A stretch of DNA of 64,000 bases from an uncultured bacterium (lineage in GTDB: Bacteria; Myxococcota_A; Polyangia; Polyangiales; Houyiibacteriaceae), in NCBI GenBank assembly GCA_938024995.1, contig CALJDU010000038.1:52133-116132 (forward strand), in the 5' to 3' direction. Positions 37,269 through 47,479 of the stretch are shown here, piece by piece; position 1 is the first letter of the stretch; each line of letters opens with the position of its first letter. Made by a program: the position numbers and the translations under genes. The notes under the pieces were generated by a model. That model did not search any database. It was given only the letters and a program-made list of their open reading frames with translations, and was not told the DNA's origin.

Positions 37269-37346
37269 ACTCTTGCTCAAGCTTTCGGCCGACCGGCCGG
37301 TTACCGCGGGTTTGCTCTCTCTGAGTGATCGCGGTACGCCATCGAC

Positions 37347-38399
37347 GTGCTTCGTTACCGCGCTGACATCCGAACGCTCTCCTTCAACGGCCTCTACTTC
37401 TCGCTGCTCGCGCTGGCGTTTGTGCTGCGGCCGCTCGACGCGAGCACGGTGGACCTCTCGCGCTTCGTCGCTGGCGCGCCCGAGGTAAACAGCTGGCTCA
37501 TCGGATCGATCCTGTTCGCGATGATCTGCTTGACCGCTTTTCAAGGCGCCATCTCGACGCACAACTCGGTTCACGCGCCGATGTTCAAGCGGCGCTGGAT
37601 GAACAAGATCTATCAGTGCGTGCTCACGATGACGTACGGCCACCCCGTCAGCAGCTACGTCCCGGGCCACAACCTCAGCCACCACAAGCACACGCAGACG
37701 CGACGCGACGTCATGCGGACGTCAAAGGCGCGGTTCCGCTGGAACTTCCTCAACCTCGTGTTCTTCCTCGCGAGCATCGCCCCGTCGATCATGCGGGCAG
37801 ACTCAACCTACGCGGCGCGAATGCGGACGCGTCACCCGCGCTGGTTCAAGCAGCTGGTCGCTGAGTTCGTCGCCCTGTGGGTCGTTCAGATCGCGCTCTT
37901 CGTCTTGGACTGGCGCCTCGCCCTGGTCTTCTGGCTCATCCCGCACCTCTACGCGCAGTGGGGCATCGTGACGATGAACCTCCTGCAGCACGACGGCTGC
38001 GACGAGACAAGCGAGTACAACCACTCTCGGAACTTCGTCGGCAAGCTCGTGAACTGGGTGACGTTGAACAACGGCTACCACACGATCCATCACGTCACGC
38101 CTGGCCTTCACTGGAGCCTGCTCCCGGCCGCGCATGCGGAGAAGATCGCGCCGCACATTCACCCCAACCTCGACCAGCCTTCGCTCCTGCTCTACGTCCT
38201 CAAGGCCTTCGTCTTTGGGCAGCGCAAGGACTACCTCGGCAACCTCTTGGTCCTGCCGGAAGAGGGCCCCGACGAGGAGTGGATCCCGGACCCGCGCACG
38301 ACGCTCGCGGACCTCGGCGCCGAGTCCATGGACAGCGAAACGGGTGGCCTCGCGTCCTACGTTGCGCACCGTCCCGCCTCGACTCAGCCCGCTCCCTGA
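37347..38399 (+). CDS. Membrane fatty acid desaturase
   Basis: 350 residues, GTG start. Three histidine boxes typical of the membrane desaturase/hydroxylase superfamily are present: HNSVH (72-76), HNLSHHKHTQ (108-117) and NNGYHTIHH near residue 237, with hydrophobic helices between them. It introduces double bonds or hydroxyls into fatty acyl chains with a non-haem diiron centre, taking electrons from a ferredoxin or cytochrome b5-type donor. The gene is single, with the degraded fragment before it and a convergent hybrid kinase after it. Confidence 0.88.
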   Translation: MLRYRADIRTLSFNGLYFSLLALAFVLRPLDASTVDLSRFVAGAPEVNSWLIGSILFAMICLTAFQGAISTHNSVHAPMFKRRWMNKIYQCVLTMTYGHPVSSYVPGHNLSHHKHTQTRRDVMRTSKARFRWNFLNLVFFLASIAPSIMRADSTYAARMRTRHPRWFKQLVAEFVALWVVQIALFVLDWRLALVFWLIPHLYAQWGIVTMNLLQHDGCDETSEYNHSRNFVGKLVNWVTLNNGYHTIHHVTPGLHWSLLPAAHAEKIAPHIHPNLDQPSLLLYVLKAFVFGQRKDYLGNLLVLPEEGPDEEWIPDPRTTLADLGAESMDSETGGLASYVAHRPASTQPAP

Positions 38400-38435
38400 G
38401 CGAGCGCACTCACCGCCCTCGCGAGAGCAGCAAAG

Positions 38436-41021
38436 TCAGCTTGGGCGCATCCGCTTTAGCTCGACCCGCACGCGACCCAGCTCGATCTCCATGTCGTTCC
38501 AGCGGCGGAGCAGCTCGGCTTGCTCGAGGTCTTCCGTCTTGCGCTCGATGCGCGCGAGCATCGACGCCAGTCGCTCGATCCCGAGGTTCGCGGCGCCGCC
38601 CTTAAGCGCGTGCGCCACAAAGGAAATGCGCTCGTGGTCGCTCGACTCGATCGCTTCATGGAGCGTCCGCAGCTGAGACTTGGCTTGCGCGAGGAAGCCG
38701 TCAAAGAGCTCCCCGATGAGCTCCGGCTTCCCGGTCTCGATCGCGAACGCGCGGAGATCCTCAAGACGCTTGGGATCAATGGTCCGAGCGCGCGGTGTGA
38801 TGCTGGGCGGCCGGCTGTTGATCGGCCTTGGCTTCCCCTCGCCGAGCCAGTCCTCAAGCGCGTGCCGCAGCTCGGACTCGTCCACCGGCTTGCTGATGAA
38901 GTCGTTCATGCCCGCTGCCTGACACTTCTCGCGGACCTCATCGGCGGCGTGCGCGGTCATCGCGATCACGATCGGACCGTCGTCTCCGAGCCGCTCGCGG
39001 ATCCGGCGGGTCGCCTCGTACCCATCCATGACGGGCATCTGACAGTCCATGAAGATCAAGTTGTAGTGCGTCCGCGCCATCGCCTCGAGCGCCTCTTCGC
39101 CGTTCATGACGCCGTCGACCGAGAAGCCCATTCGCTCGACGAGCGCGATCGCGAGCTTGAGGTTGATCGCGTTGTCCTCCACGACGAGCAAGCGGACGTC
39201 CTTACGCCGCCGCACGAGCGGAGCGGTCGTAGTGGTCTGTCGCCGCGGTCGGACCGCGCGGACCTTCATCGAAGAGAGCGCCATGAGACAGTCGAAGAGC
39301 TGCGTATCTCGAATCGGACGCGACAGCGCGACCGCGGCGCCGGCCTCGTCGAGCTGCGCCGCGCGCATCTCCCGACCCACGGGAATGAACACGACGGTTG
39401 GGGGGCGACCTGTCGTCGGATCCGCTTGGATCTGACGCGAGGTCTCAAGCCCGCCGTTCTCACCGCCGAAGTCGATGTCGACCAAGACCGCTTCCACGGG
39501 GTTCCCCTCGGACACGCGCCGACGCAGATGCGTGAGCAACGCGCCCCGCTTCCCAAAACTCGCGGGCGTGGCGCGCCACTGTTCGAGACGCTCGGCGAGC
39601 GCGTGCCGTCGGTCATCGCTGGCGTCACCGATCACGACGTGCATGCCGCGGATCTCTGCGCGCATCCGGCGCTGCTCCGTCTCCGCGCTGACCCGGCCGA
39701 ACTGCGCGCCGAACGCCAGGATGGACCCAACCCCGACCCGGCTCTCGACCGAGAGCTCTCCGCCCATGCGCTCGACGAGCTGTCGTGAAATCGCGAGGCC
39801 GAGCCCGGTCCCGCCGAAGCGCCGCGTCGTCGAACCGTCCGCTTGAACGAACGGCTCAAAGATCCGGTCGAGCACCTCTTCTTCGATCCCGATGCCGGAG
39901 TCTTCGACCTCGAAGCGCAGCATGCACCGATCGCCGAGGTCCTCGGCGAGATCCACCCGCACGACGACGCTCCCCTTGTTGGTGAACTTGATCGCGTTGC
40001 TCACAAGGTTGGTCAGCACCTGGCGCAGGCGGCCGGGATCTCCGCGAACCTCGACCGGTACGTTCCGCGGGATCAGAGCGGTCAACTCGAGCTTCTTCTT
40101 TTCCGCCTCAAGCGCGAGGAGCTCCAAGACGTCGTCGACCGTCGAGCGCACGTCAAAGACGATCTCCTCAAAGACCAGCTTCCCAGCTTCCATCTTCGAG
40201 AAGTCGAGGATGTCGTTGACGATGTCGAGCAACGTGGTCGCGCTCCGGCGCGCGGTCTGCGCATACTCGCGCTCCACGTCGCCCAGCTCCCGGTCGAGCA
40301 AGAGCCCGAGCATCCCGAGCACCCCGTTGAGCGGCGTCCGGATCTCGTGACTCATGTTCGCGAGGAACGCCGACTTCATGCGGTTGGACGCGAGCGCCTC
40401 GTCTCGCGCGGTCGCGAGCTGCTCTTCCATCACCTTTCGCGCGGTGATGTCTTTGACGAGGAACACGAGTCGTCGATCGGTTCGCGACCGCGCGTGAAGC
40501 GCGCTCCCGGAGAGCGCGACGGTCACGCTGCCTGACGCGGTCAATAGCGTCGCCTCGACATCGCCGCGCTGTCCGTATTGAACCTCTTTACGGATCGTGT
40601 CCCACTCCTCGATGAGGCTCGCCATGTCCCCGCCGACCAGCTCCCCGCGTTCCCGCTGCGCGAGCTCGTGGGCCGCGAGGTTGGCGCGCGCGATCCGTCC
40701 ATCCGAAGAGACCACGATAAGGCCGTCCGGGAGCGACTCGATCACGTCATCGAAGAGGTCCTGCGCGATCACGTTCCCGATGCGCGCTTCGAGCTGAGCG
40801 ACCCCATCCGCGACGCTCTCGATCGCCGACAGATCCGGATCCACCGTCGTCATGCCGCCGGTCGCGATCGCTCCCAGCTTGCTCGCGATCGCGCGGAGGG
40901 CCCACGCCTCTTCGCGCCTCTGATTCGCGATGCGATCATGGATCGCCTGCGCTTCCCGGAGGTCGGCCGTGCCGCTTTGGGCGCTCGCGAGCCACTTCGC
41001 GAGTTCCTTGAGAGGATCCAC
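38436..41021 (-). CDS. Hybrid sensor histidine kinase with PAS, two receiver and Hpt domains (BarA-like)
   Basis: 861 residues, GTG start, no membrane helix. Order: coiled N-terminus (1-85), PAS (about 88-195, LPDGLIVVSSDGRIARAN), HisKA with NMSHEIRTP (His225), HATPase with NLVSNAIKF and GGTGLGLAIS, receiver 1 (about 460-575, AVLVDIDFGG but diverged), receiver 2 (about 605-720, phospho-acceptor Asp659 in FMDCQMPVMDG), and Hpt with AHALKGGAANLG (His804). It has all parts of a phosphorelay in one cytoplasmic protein. The output partner is not nearby. TATGCT ends 6 nt before the GTG. Confidence 0.95.
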   Translation of the reverse strand: MDPLKELAKWLASAQSGTADLREAQAIHDRIANQRREEAWALRAIASKLGAIATGGMTTVDPDLSAIESVADGVAQLEARIGNVIAQDLFDDVIESLPDGLIVVSSDGRIARANLAAHELAQRERGELVGGDMASLIEEWDTIRKEVQYGQRGDVEATLLTASGSVTVALSGSALHARSRTDRRLVFLVKDITARKVMEEQLATARDEALASNRMKSAFLANMSHEIRTPLNGVLGMLGLLLDRELGDVEREYAQTARRSATTLLDIVNDILDFSKMEAGKLVFEEIVFDVRSTVDDVLELLALEAEKKKLELTALIPRNVPVEVRGDPGRLRQVLTNLVSNAIKFTNKGSVVVRVDLAEDLGDRCMLRFEVEDSGIGIEEEVLDRIFEPFVQADGSTTRRFGGTGLGLAISRQLVERMGGELSVESRVGVGSILAFGAQFGRVSAETEQRRMRAEIRGMHVVIGDASDDRRHALAERLEQWRATPASFGKRGALLTHLRRRVSEGNPVEAVLVDIDFGGENGGLETSRQIQADPTTGRPPTVVFIPVGREMRAAQLDEAGAAVALSRPIRDTQLFDCLMALSSMKVRAVRPRRQTTTTAPLVRRRKDVRLLVVEDNAINLKLAIALVERMGFSVDGVMNGEEALEAMARTHYNLIFMDCQMPVMDGYEATRRIRERLGDDGPIVIAMTAHAADEVREKCQAAGMNDFISKPVDESELRHALEDWLGEGKPRPINSRPPSITPRARTIDPKRLEDLRAFAIETGKPELIGELFDGFLAQAKSQLRTLHEAIESSDHERISFVAHALKGGAANLGIERLASMLARIERKTEDLEQAELLRRWNDMEIELGRVRVELKRMRPS

Positions 41022-41092
41022 GTCGGCAGCATAACGAAATTGAACAGGACCGCACGGATAGTGACGGCGTATCTGATAGCCTCGCTCCGAAC

Positions 41093-41097
41093 GGAGG
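41093..41097 (+). promoter_or_regulatory. Shine-Dalgarno that fixes the ATT start of pntA
   Basis: GGAGG lies 6 nt before ATT 41104. Between the in-frame stop (TAG at 41077) and this ATT there is no ATG, GTG, TTG or CTG codon in the pntA frame. Confidence 0.8.
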
Positions 41098-41103
41098 TGC
41101 GCG

Positions 41104-42663
41104 ATTCAGATCGGAGTTCTCAAGGAAACCCGTTCGGGGGAGCATCGGGTCGCGGTCGTCCCCGACACCATCCCAAAGCTCACCAAGCTTGGGTTCGAAG
41201 TCGTCGTCGAGGCGAACGCCGGTGAAGCGTCAGGGTTCGCGAACGCGGACTTCGAAGCCGCCGGAGCGACGATCGGGGACCCCTACACCTGTTCGCTGAT
41301 TCTCAAGGTCGTTGATCCCTCGACCGACGAGATCAACAAGATGAGTGAGGGCGCGACGCTCATCTCCATGCTGGAGGGAGACGAAGCCCAGCGCGCCGCG
41401 CTCGCTGAGCGGAAGATCAACGCCATCTCGCTGCAACGTATCCCGCGGATCACCCGCGCGCAGAAGATGGACGTGCTCTCGAGCATGGCGAACATCGCGG
41501 GTTACCAAGCGGTCGTCGAAGCCGCCGCCGTCTACCAGGGCTTCTTCGGCGGACAGGTAACGGCCGCCGGGTCCACCCGTCCTGCAAAGGTGCTGATCAT
41601 CGGAGCGGGCGTCGCTGGTCTCGCCGCGATCGGCGCCGCGCGTTCCCTCGGCGCGGAGGTCCGCGCGTTCGATGTGCGCCCCGCGACCAAGGAACAAGTC
41701 GAGAGCATGGGCGCGACGTTCCTCATGCTCGAGTTCGACGAGAGCGGCGAAGGCGAAGGCGGCTACGCGAAGATCATGAGCGACGAGTTCATCGACGCGG
41801 AGATGGCGCTCTTCCGCGAACAAGCGGATGAGGTCGACATCATCATTACGACCGCGCTGATCCCCGGCCGCCCCGCGCCGAAGTTGATCCTCGAGGACAT
41901 GGTCGACCGAATGAAGACCGGCTCGGTGATCGTGGACCTCGCATCGTCACGCGGCGGCAACTGCGAGCTCACCGTTCCGGGCGAAGCGGTCGTAGCGCGC
42001 GGGGTGCACATCCTCGGCTTCACCGATCTCCCGAGCCGAAAGGCGGCGACCGCGAGCAAGTTCTTCGGCGGAAACATCGCGCACCTGCTCGATGACATGA
42101 TGAGCGACGGCGAATTCGTGTTCGACCTGGAAGATGAGGTGGTCCGCGCCGCGACGATCGTATTCGAAGGCGAACCGCTCGCGCCTCCGCCCCGTAAACC
42201 GAAGCCCGCACCGAAGCCGGTCGAGACCCGCAGCGCGGTCGATCCGCCCGCGGCGATCAAGCGCGAGAAGAAGCGCTCTCATGGGCACGGGCAACCCGCC
42301 GAACCGCCGAGCGCGATGAAGACCGTGACGGTCGGAGCGGTCCTGATCGCGCTGACCGCGCTCCTCGGCACCTACGCCCCCGCTGAGTTCGTGCAGCACT
42401 TCACCGTCTTCGTCCTCGCCTGCTTCATCGGTTGGCAGGTCGTCTGGTCTGTGACCGCGGCGCTTCACACTCCGCTCATGAGCGTCACCAACGCGATCAG
42501 CGGGATCATCATCGTGGGCGGCATGCTGCAGGCCGGGAGCGGGAGCACTGGCTTGGCCGCGATCCTCGGCGCGGTCGCGATCTTGTTCGCGAGCATCAAC
42601 ATCGCCGGAGGCTTCCTCGTGACCCAACGGATGCTCAAGATGTTCCAGCGAGGTCCGTCATGA
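41104..42663 (+). CDS. pntA: NAD(P) transhydrogenase subunit alpha, with ATT start codon
   Basis: 519 residues if begun at ATT 41104; the first ATG is at 41341 and would remove 79 conserved residues. The N-terminus reads [19 protein letters not shown], exactly the family opening, behind GGAGG at 6 nt. Domain I binds NAD(H) with GAGVAG (167-172) and [11 protein letters not shown] charged Pro-rich linker (about 360-400) joins it to four membrane helices of domain II. With PntB it couples proton entry to hydride transfer from NADH to NADP+. Stop overlaps pntB (ATGA). E. coli PntA is of similar length (510). Confidence 0.95.
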   Translation: MQIGVLKETRSGEHRVAVVPDTIPKLTKLGFEVVVEANAGEASGFANADFEAAGATIGDPYTCSLILKVVDPSTDEINKMSEGATLISMLEGDEAQRAALAERKINAISLQRIPRITRAQKMDVLSSMANIAGYQAVVEAAAVYQGFFGGQVTAAGSTRPAKVLIIGAGVAGLAAIGAARSLGAEVRAFDVRPATKEQVESMGATFLMLEFDESGEGEGGYAKIMSDEFIDAEMALFREQADEVDIIITTALIPGRPAPKLILEDMVDRMKTGSVIVDLASSRGGNCELTVPGEAVVARGVHILGFTDLPSRKAATASKFFGGNIAHLLDDMMSDGEFVFDLEDEVVRAATIVFEGEPLAPPPRKPKPAPKPVETRSAVDPPAAIKREKKRSHGHGQPAEPPSAMKTVTVGAVLIALTALLGTYAPAEFVQHFTVFVLACFIGWQVVWSVTAALHTPLMSVTNAISGIIIVGGMLQAGSGSTGLAAILGAVAILFASINIAGGFLVTQRMLKMFQRGPS

Positions 42664-44060
42664 GCGAGACCCAGCTCACCGTTGCGTACCTCACCGCGGG
42701 CGTGCTCTTCGTCCTCAGCCTCGGTGGGCTCTCGCGACAAGAGACCGCGGGCCGCGGGAACATCTTCGGCATCCTCGGGATGGTGATCGCGATCGTCGCG
42801 ACCGCGCTCCATCCGCGCGTCGCCGACTTCAAGTGGATCGCAGGAGCGGTCCTGATCGGCGGAACGGTCGGCGCGGTTCTCGCGAAGCGCGTCGTGATGA
42901 CCGCGATGCCGCAGCTGGTCGCGCTGCTCCACAGCTTCGTCGGGCTCGCCGCGGTCTTGGTGGGGCTGTCGACCTACGCCGATCCGGCGGAAGAGCTCTC
43001 CGGCGTCGCGCACACCATTCACTTGATCGAGGTCTGGATCGGGGTCGGCGTCGGGGCCATCACCTTCACCGGCTCGGTCATCGCGTGGGCCAAGCTCCGC
43101 GGGAGCATGAGCGGGAAGCCGCTCTTGCTACCCGGGCGACACTTGATCAACCTCGTGTTGGTCGGGGCGACGGTCTACCTCGCGATCCCGTTCATCGGCG
43201 CGGAGACGGTCGACGAGGGCTTGCGCTTCGCGCTTATCATGACCGCGATCACCGCGGTCCTCGGCGCCCACTTGGTGATGGCGATCGGCGGCGCGGACAT
43301 GCCCGTCGTGGTCAGCCTCCTCAACAGTTACTCGGGCTGGGCCGCGGCGGCGATGGGCTTTGTCCTGAGCAACGATCTCTTGATCACGACCGGCGCGCTC
43401 GTCGGAGCGAGCGGCGCGATCTTGTCGATCATCATGTGCCGCGCGATGAACCGCTCCATCCTGAACGTCGTCTTCGGTGGGTTCGGCACCGCCGATCAGA
43501 AAAAGAGCAGCGGCGGTCCGGAGCGGAGCGCTGACGACGTCTCGGAGACCAACGCCAGCGATCTCGTCGTCGCCCTCAAGGGAGCACAGAACGTCATCAT
43601 CGTTCCGGGCTACGGGATGGCGGTCGCCCGCGCTCAGCACCCGGTGAAAGAGATGACCGAGCTGCTCCAGCGCGGTGGGTGTACCGTACGCTTCGCGATT
43701 CACCCTGTCGCTGGGCGCCTCCCTGGACACATGAACGTGCTCTTGGCCGAAGCCGGGGTTCCGTATGACGTCGTCCGCGAGATGGACGAGATCAACGACG
43801 ACTTCGACGACACCGACGTGGTCCTCGTGATCGGCGCGAACGACATCGTGAACCCGAGCGCGCAGACCGACGAAGCGAGCCCGATCTACGGGATGCCGGT
43901 TCTCGAGGCGTGGCGCTCCAAGAAGACCGTCGTGTTCAAGCGCGGGATGTCTTCGGGCTACGCGGGGGTCGGCAACCCGCTCTTCTTCATGGACAACACC
44001 GAGATGCTCTTCGGCGACGCGAAGAAGAGCGTCGACGACCTGATCTCTGAGCTGCGATGA
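42660..44060 (+). CDS. pntB: NAD(P) transhydrogenase subunit beta
   Basis: 466 residues from ATG 42660, overlapping pntA by 4 nt; an open upstream extension is only the shadow of pntA. About eight membrane helices (domain II, 1-270) are followed by the NADP(H)-binding domain III with [39 protein letters not shown] and [13 protein letters not shown]. It forms the proton channel and the NADP site of the transhydrogenase. Full family length. Confidence 0.97.
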   Translation: MSETQLTVAYLTAGVLFVLSLGGLSRQETAGRGNIFGILGMVIAIVATALHPRVADFKWIAGAVLIGGTVGAVLAKRVVMTAMPQLVALLHSFVGLAAVLVGLSTYADPAEELSGVAHTIHLIEVWIGVGVGAITFTGSVIAWAKLRGSMSGKPLLLPGRHLINLVLVGATVYLAIPFIGAETVDEGLRFALIMTAITAVLGAHLVMAIGGADMPVVVSLLNSYSGWAAAAMGFVLSNDLLITTGALVGASGAILSIIMCRAMNRSILNVVFGGFGTADQKKSSGGPERSADDVSETNASDLVVALKGAQNVIIVPGYGMAVARAQHPVKEMTELLQRGGCTVRFAIHPVAGRLPGHMNVLLAEAGVPYDVVREMDEINDDFDDTDVVLVIGANDIVNPSAQTDEASPIYGMPVLEAWRSKKTVVFKRGMSSGYAGVGNPLFFMDNTEMLFGDAKKSVDDLISELR

Positions 44061-44064
44061 GCAC

Positions 44065-44108
44065 CGCAAACCGCGCGCGGCGCGAAGCCGGCAGGAAAGC
44101 GGTTTGCG
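44065..44108 (+). other. Stem-loop after pntB
   Basis: A perfect 10-bp stem (CGCAAACCGC with GCGGTTTGCG) encloses 24 nt, beginning 5 nt after the pntB stop. No T run follows, so it is terminator-like or an mRNA-stabilising hairpin between pntB and the OmpA-like gene. Confidence 0.5.
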
Positions 44109-44144
44109 CCAAATAGAGAGCGCCCCGAAGTGCCAAGGAGTCTT

Positions 44145-44615
44145 ATGAAGTTCGTCTCGACCGTTCTGCTCTCGCTCGCGTTCATCGCCGCTTGTGGTCC
44201 CAAGAGCCCGCCGCCCGTGCAGGCTCCCTTCAGCGGGACCATGCCGGATCCGACCGACGTCCACATCGTCGGCGACCACATCACCATCGATGATCACCTC
44301 AACTTTGAGACCGACAGCGACGTAATTCTCGCCAGCAGCGACGAGCTCCTCGATCACATCGCGCAGGCGCTCGCGAACCATCCCGAGATCACCCACCTGC
44401 AGATCATTGGGCACACCGATGCTGCGGGTGGTCACGAACACAACCAGGACCTCTCGGAACGTCGCGCCGCATCCGTGGTGCGCGCGCTTCAGGCCCGCGG
44501 GGTCACCGCGCGACTCGACGCGGCCGGGGTAGGAGAGCTGGAGCATCTCTGCCAAGAAGACACCGACGAGTGTCACGCGACGAACCGGCGCGTGGAGTTC
44601 CGAATCGTTCAGTAG
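44145..44615 (+). CDS. OmpA-family peptidoglycan-binding lipoprotein
   Basis: 156 residues from ATG 44145, with AAGGAG at 44135-44140; an earlier in-frame start lacks this. Signal peptide MKFVSTVLLSLAFIAAC with lipobox IAAC. The OmpA C-terminal-like domain (about 45-155) shows NFETDSDVILASSDELLDHI, IIGHTDAAGG, NQDLSERRAASVVRAL and NRRVEFRI, which bind the diaminopimelate of peptidoglycan. Probably tethers outer membrane and cell wall. Confidence 0.92.
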   Translation: MKFVSTVLLSLAFIAACGPKSPPPVQAPFSGTMPDPTDVHIVGDHITIDDHLNFETDSDVILASSDELLDHIAQALANHPEITHLQIIGHTDAAGGHEHNQDLSERRAASVVRALQARGVTARLDAAGVGELEHLCQEDTDECHATNRRVEFRIVQ

Positions 44616-44648
44616 TTCGCGCTCCCTCGCGGTAGGGGGTAGTGGCCC

Positions 44649-46175
44649 CTAGCTCTTCTTTCGGAAGAACCGGGACATCAAGCCTTCGTCTTCCTTCTTC
44701 GAGGCGCCCGGTCCGCCGCTCGCGCGCATGTCGGCGATGCGAACGAAGCGCACGGCTTCTATGTTCTTCGGGTTCCGCGACGCGACCTCGCGGTAGATCT
44801 TGGTCGCCTTCGCGTCCGCGCCCGTCTTCGTGAAGAGCTCCGCGCGGACCATCAAGGCATCCTCGTGGTCGTCTTGAAGCGCGAGCGCCTTCTCGACGTC
44901 GTCGATCACCAACTGCTTCTCAAGCTGAATCTTCATGTTCTTGGTGTTGAGCCTGATCTTCGCGCGCATCGCGAAGAAGTCAGGCTCTTCTGCCAGCTCG
45001 ATCGCGCGCTCCACCACGCGCATCGCCTCGTCCCAGTTCTTGCGCTGCACAAAGACGTGCACCTTCTGGAACTCCATCGCGGCGGTGACGATCGCGTTCA
45101 CCTTGCGCTCCGCGGCCGGCGTGCCTCCGCCGCCCTGTACGTTCTTAATGTATGCCGCGCGCTCCTCGAGGCTCTCCAGCGCTTGCTCCGCGTTGGTGTA
45201 GTAGCCAAAGACCCGATCGACGATCGGCTTGAGCTCCGCGAGCTCCGGCGGCAGGCGGTCGGGATGCCAGATCTTCGCTTTCTCGAAGTAGGCATCTTTG
45301 ACGGCCTCCGCGGTCGCCCCGCGGTCGACCCCGAGCATCTCGAAGAAGTTCTGCTCTTCGATCTCCACCGACGTCTCGGTGATCAGCTTCCAGCGCTCGC
45401 GGTGCTCCTTACTGAGGCCCTCGGGCGGCGGCGGCAAGTCGTTCGACTTCTCTTCGACCACGGCGAATTTCGGCTTGCTCTCCTTTCGCTTGGCTTTCGG
45501 TTTCCCTTGGGTCTTTGGCGGCGCCTCGTTGTCCCCGTCGATCGGATCGTGGGGTCCGCTCTCCCGAATGCGCTCGGACACCGTGCGCCGCTGGTGCACC
45601 GTGCCTTCGAACGGAGCCAGTCCACCCACCAACGACAAGAGGTACAGCACGCGCTTGGCGGTCTTGGGGTCGGGCGCGACCGCGATCAGATCCGGTGCGC
45701 TCGACGGGTCGGCGCGAAGCAAGTCGAGAAAGGCGTTCTCTCGCGCGATGAAGGAGAACACCGAGAGGTCGGTGCCGGGCTTGATGCGAACGGGTTGGTG
45801 ACCGAGCTGATCGAGCGTCCGTTCGATGAACCCTTCGCGGACACCGCCCCGCAGAGACGCGGCCGCGATCGCCATCGCGCTCATCGTGGTCATCAAGGGA
45901 TCGAACTGCGAAACGAGATCGACGTTGTAGAACGCGTAGGCGCCGCGGCGCCGGAAAAGCGGGAGCAGGCCCCGGTCAAGCGAACCGACCTCTTCCAGGA
46001 GCTTGCCTGAAACCGGTCGCCCTTTCTGGAAGAGCACGCGGTCCTGTCCTTTGCGATCCTCGTCTGGCCACACCGCCAAGGTCCCAGACAGTCCCTTCTT
46101 CACGATGGAGAGGTAGACATGGATCAGCGGTGTCTGCTCAAGCGAGCCTTTCGCAACCGGCGCGGGGATGCCCAT
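44649..46175 (-). CDS. DUF4388/J-domain/TPR-like protein
   Basis: 508 residues. The N-terminal 130 residues resemble DUF4388 (PatA-type) domains: LEQTPLIHVYLSIVKKGLSG, VLFQKGRPVSGKL. After a Lys/Pro-rich linker (about 210-255) a J-like domain has FFEMLGVDRGATAEAVKDAY and HPD at 304-306, the Hsp70-stimulating tripeptide. The last 130 residues are paired helices like TPRs (KNWDEAMRVVERAIELA, DHEDALMVRAELFTKTG). DUF4388 plus J domain is a typical myxobacterial combination, linked to motility and signalling in some relatives. DnaK itself is not in this window. Confidence 0.85.
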   Translation of the reverse strand: MGIPAPVAKGSLEQTPLIHVYLSIVKKGLSGTLAVWPDEDRKGQDRVLFQKGRPVSGKLLEEVGSLDRGLLPLFRRRGAYAFYNVDLVSQFDPLMTTMSAMAIAAASLRGGVREGFIERTLDQLGHQPVRIKPGTDLSVFSFIARENAFLDLLRADPSSAPDLIAVAPDPKTAKRVLYLLSLVGGLAPFEGTVHQRRTVSERIRESGPHDPIDGDNEAPPKTQGKPKAKRKESKPKFAVVEEKSNDLPPPPEGLSKEHRERWKLITETSVEIEEQNFFEMLGVDRGATAEAVKDAYFEKAKIWHPDRLPPELAELKPIVDRVFGYYTNAEQALESLEERAAYIKNVQGGGGTPAAERKVNAIVTAAMEFQKVHVFVQRKNWDEAMRVVERAIELAEEPDFFAMRAKIRLNTKNMKIQLEKQLVIDDVEKALALQDDHEDALMVRAELFTKTGADAKATKIYREVASRNPKNIEAVRFVRIADMRASGGPGASKKEDEGLMSRFFRKKS

Positions 46176-46216
46176 AGGAAGAGCATGCTAGCGGATCGAA
46201 CTGCGACCGCGCACGT

Positions 46217-47479
46217 TTACGGAGCGGCGGCCTGAAGCGCGTAGAGGCGCATGTCGTCGCTGCCGACCAAGAGGGCACCTTGCGCGGTGAGCGTGGGGTT
46301 CGCGTCGACGTCCCCCGCGGTCTGAAACACCCAGCGGAGCTGCCCGTTCGGGTTGAGCGCGTAGAGGTAGTCGTCGTGAGCGCCGAAGTAGATGTTTCCG
46401 TCCCGGTCGACCAGCGGCCCCGAAGAGACCCCGATCTCCGTCGACTCCGCGACGGTAACGGGAAAGAACCACCGCGTGTCGCCGCCCGGGTCAATGCAGA
46501 CCACCCGCGGACGAGGACCAAACACGCCCGCCAACACGGCTCCGTCTTGCGTCAGTCCGATGGGCGCCCGGACCATTCCCTCAAGGTCCTTGGACCACTT
46601 GAGGGCGCCGTCACGACTCAGCGCGTAGACGTGATGATCATCGGAGCCGAAGTAAATCGTGCCGTCGTCCCCGATGACAGGACTGCTGTCATTGTCGCCG
46701 CCGGTCCGGTACGACCATCGCTCGCGACCGTCGCTCGCGATCGCGTAGAGCTGATCGTCTTGCGAACCGATGTAGATCGTGCCGTCATCGTCGACGGCCG
46801 GGGTCGTGAAGATCTTCGCGCGGGCTTCGAAGCGCCACTTCACGGTTCCGCTCGGTTCAATGGCGTAGAGGTGCACCCCCGCCGCGAAGTGGATGGTGCC
46901 GTCAGGGGCCGCGACCGCGCCGGTGTCGGCGTCGCTCTCGGTAGGCAAGCGCCATTTGATGTTGCCCTCATCGTCGAGCGCGAAGAACGCGCCGGAGTCC
47001 GACCCCACGTAGACGTTTCCAGAACCGTCGACGTACGGCGTCGAGTACACGAAGCCGCCGAGGTCGCGTTTCCACACTTGCGTCCCGAACTCGGTCAGGG
47101 CGTAGATGAAGTGATCATGCGACGCGACATAGATCCGGTTGTCCGCGCCCACGACGGGCTGCGCGGTGATCCGACCGTGCGTCTCAAAGGTCCACGCGAC
47201 GTTGCTCGCGCTCGGTCCGAGGTACGCGCTTCGACCGGTGTGGCGACGATCCCCACGAAACGTGGATGACGGGCCCTCTGGAACACGCGCGACCTCCAGG
47301 TGCTCGCGAGACTCACTGGGCGCGTCCGCCTCCGGTTCTCCCGACACGTACACCGGGGCGCCCGGGGTCTCGAGATCCGGCGCGGGAGCCTCCGCGGCGT
47401 CGCGTCGAAAGACGACCACCAAGATCGCCACCAAAGCGGCGACCCACATGCCGACGATGAGCCAGGTGTTTCGTTCCAC
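46217..47479 (-). CDS. Membrane-anchored PQQ-type beta-propeller protein
   Basis: 420 residues from GTG 47479, which starts directly in a membrane anchor (ERNTWLIVGMWVAALVAILVVV). About eight repeats of 36-40 residues follow, with the pattern G-x-x-YVGSDSG-x-x-YAL-x-x-DG-x-x-KW (DGTIYIGSQDDQLYAIASDG, DGNIYFGAHDDYLYALNPNG), as in PQQ-like or BamB-type propellers. A role as a periplasmic scaffold or sensor is likely; no quinone-binding catalytic set is evident. Divergent from the LRR-like gene with 87 nt between the starts. Confidence 0.8.
   Translation of the reverse strand: MERNTWLIVGMWVAALVAILVVVFRRDAAEAPAPDLETPGAPVYVSGEPEADAPSESREHLEVARVPEGPSSTFRGDRRHTGRSAYLGPSASNVAWTFETHGRITAQPVVGADNRIYVASHDHFIYALTEFGTQVWKRDLGGFVYSTPYVDGSGNVYVGSDSGAFFALDDEGNIKWRLPTESDADTGAVAAPDGTIHFAAGVHLYAIEPSGTVKWRFEARAKIFTTPAVDDDGTIYIGSQDDQLYAIASDGRERWSYRTGGDNDSSPVIGDDGTIYFGSDDHHVYALSRDGALKWSKDLEGMVRAPIGLTQDGAVLAGVFGPRPRVVCIDPGGDTRWFFPVTVAESTEIGVSSGPLVDRDGNIYFGAHDDYLYALNPNGQLRWVFQTAGDVDANPTLTAQGALLVGSDDMRLYALQAAAP

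Noticed and set aside
42432..42659. An N-terminal extension of pntB by 76 residues
   Set aside because: It reads through pntA in another frame and carries no transhydrogenase sequence; ATG 42660 starts the conserved domain.
41341..42663. pntA beginning at the ATG 41341
   Set aside because: It would delete the first 79 conserved residues including the family-defining GEHRVAVVP; the ATT with GGAGG fits exactly.
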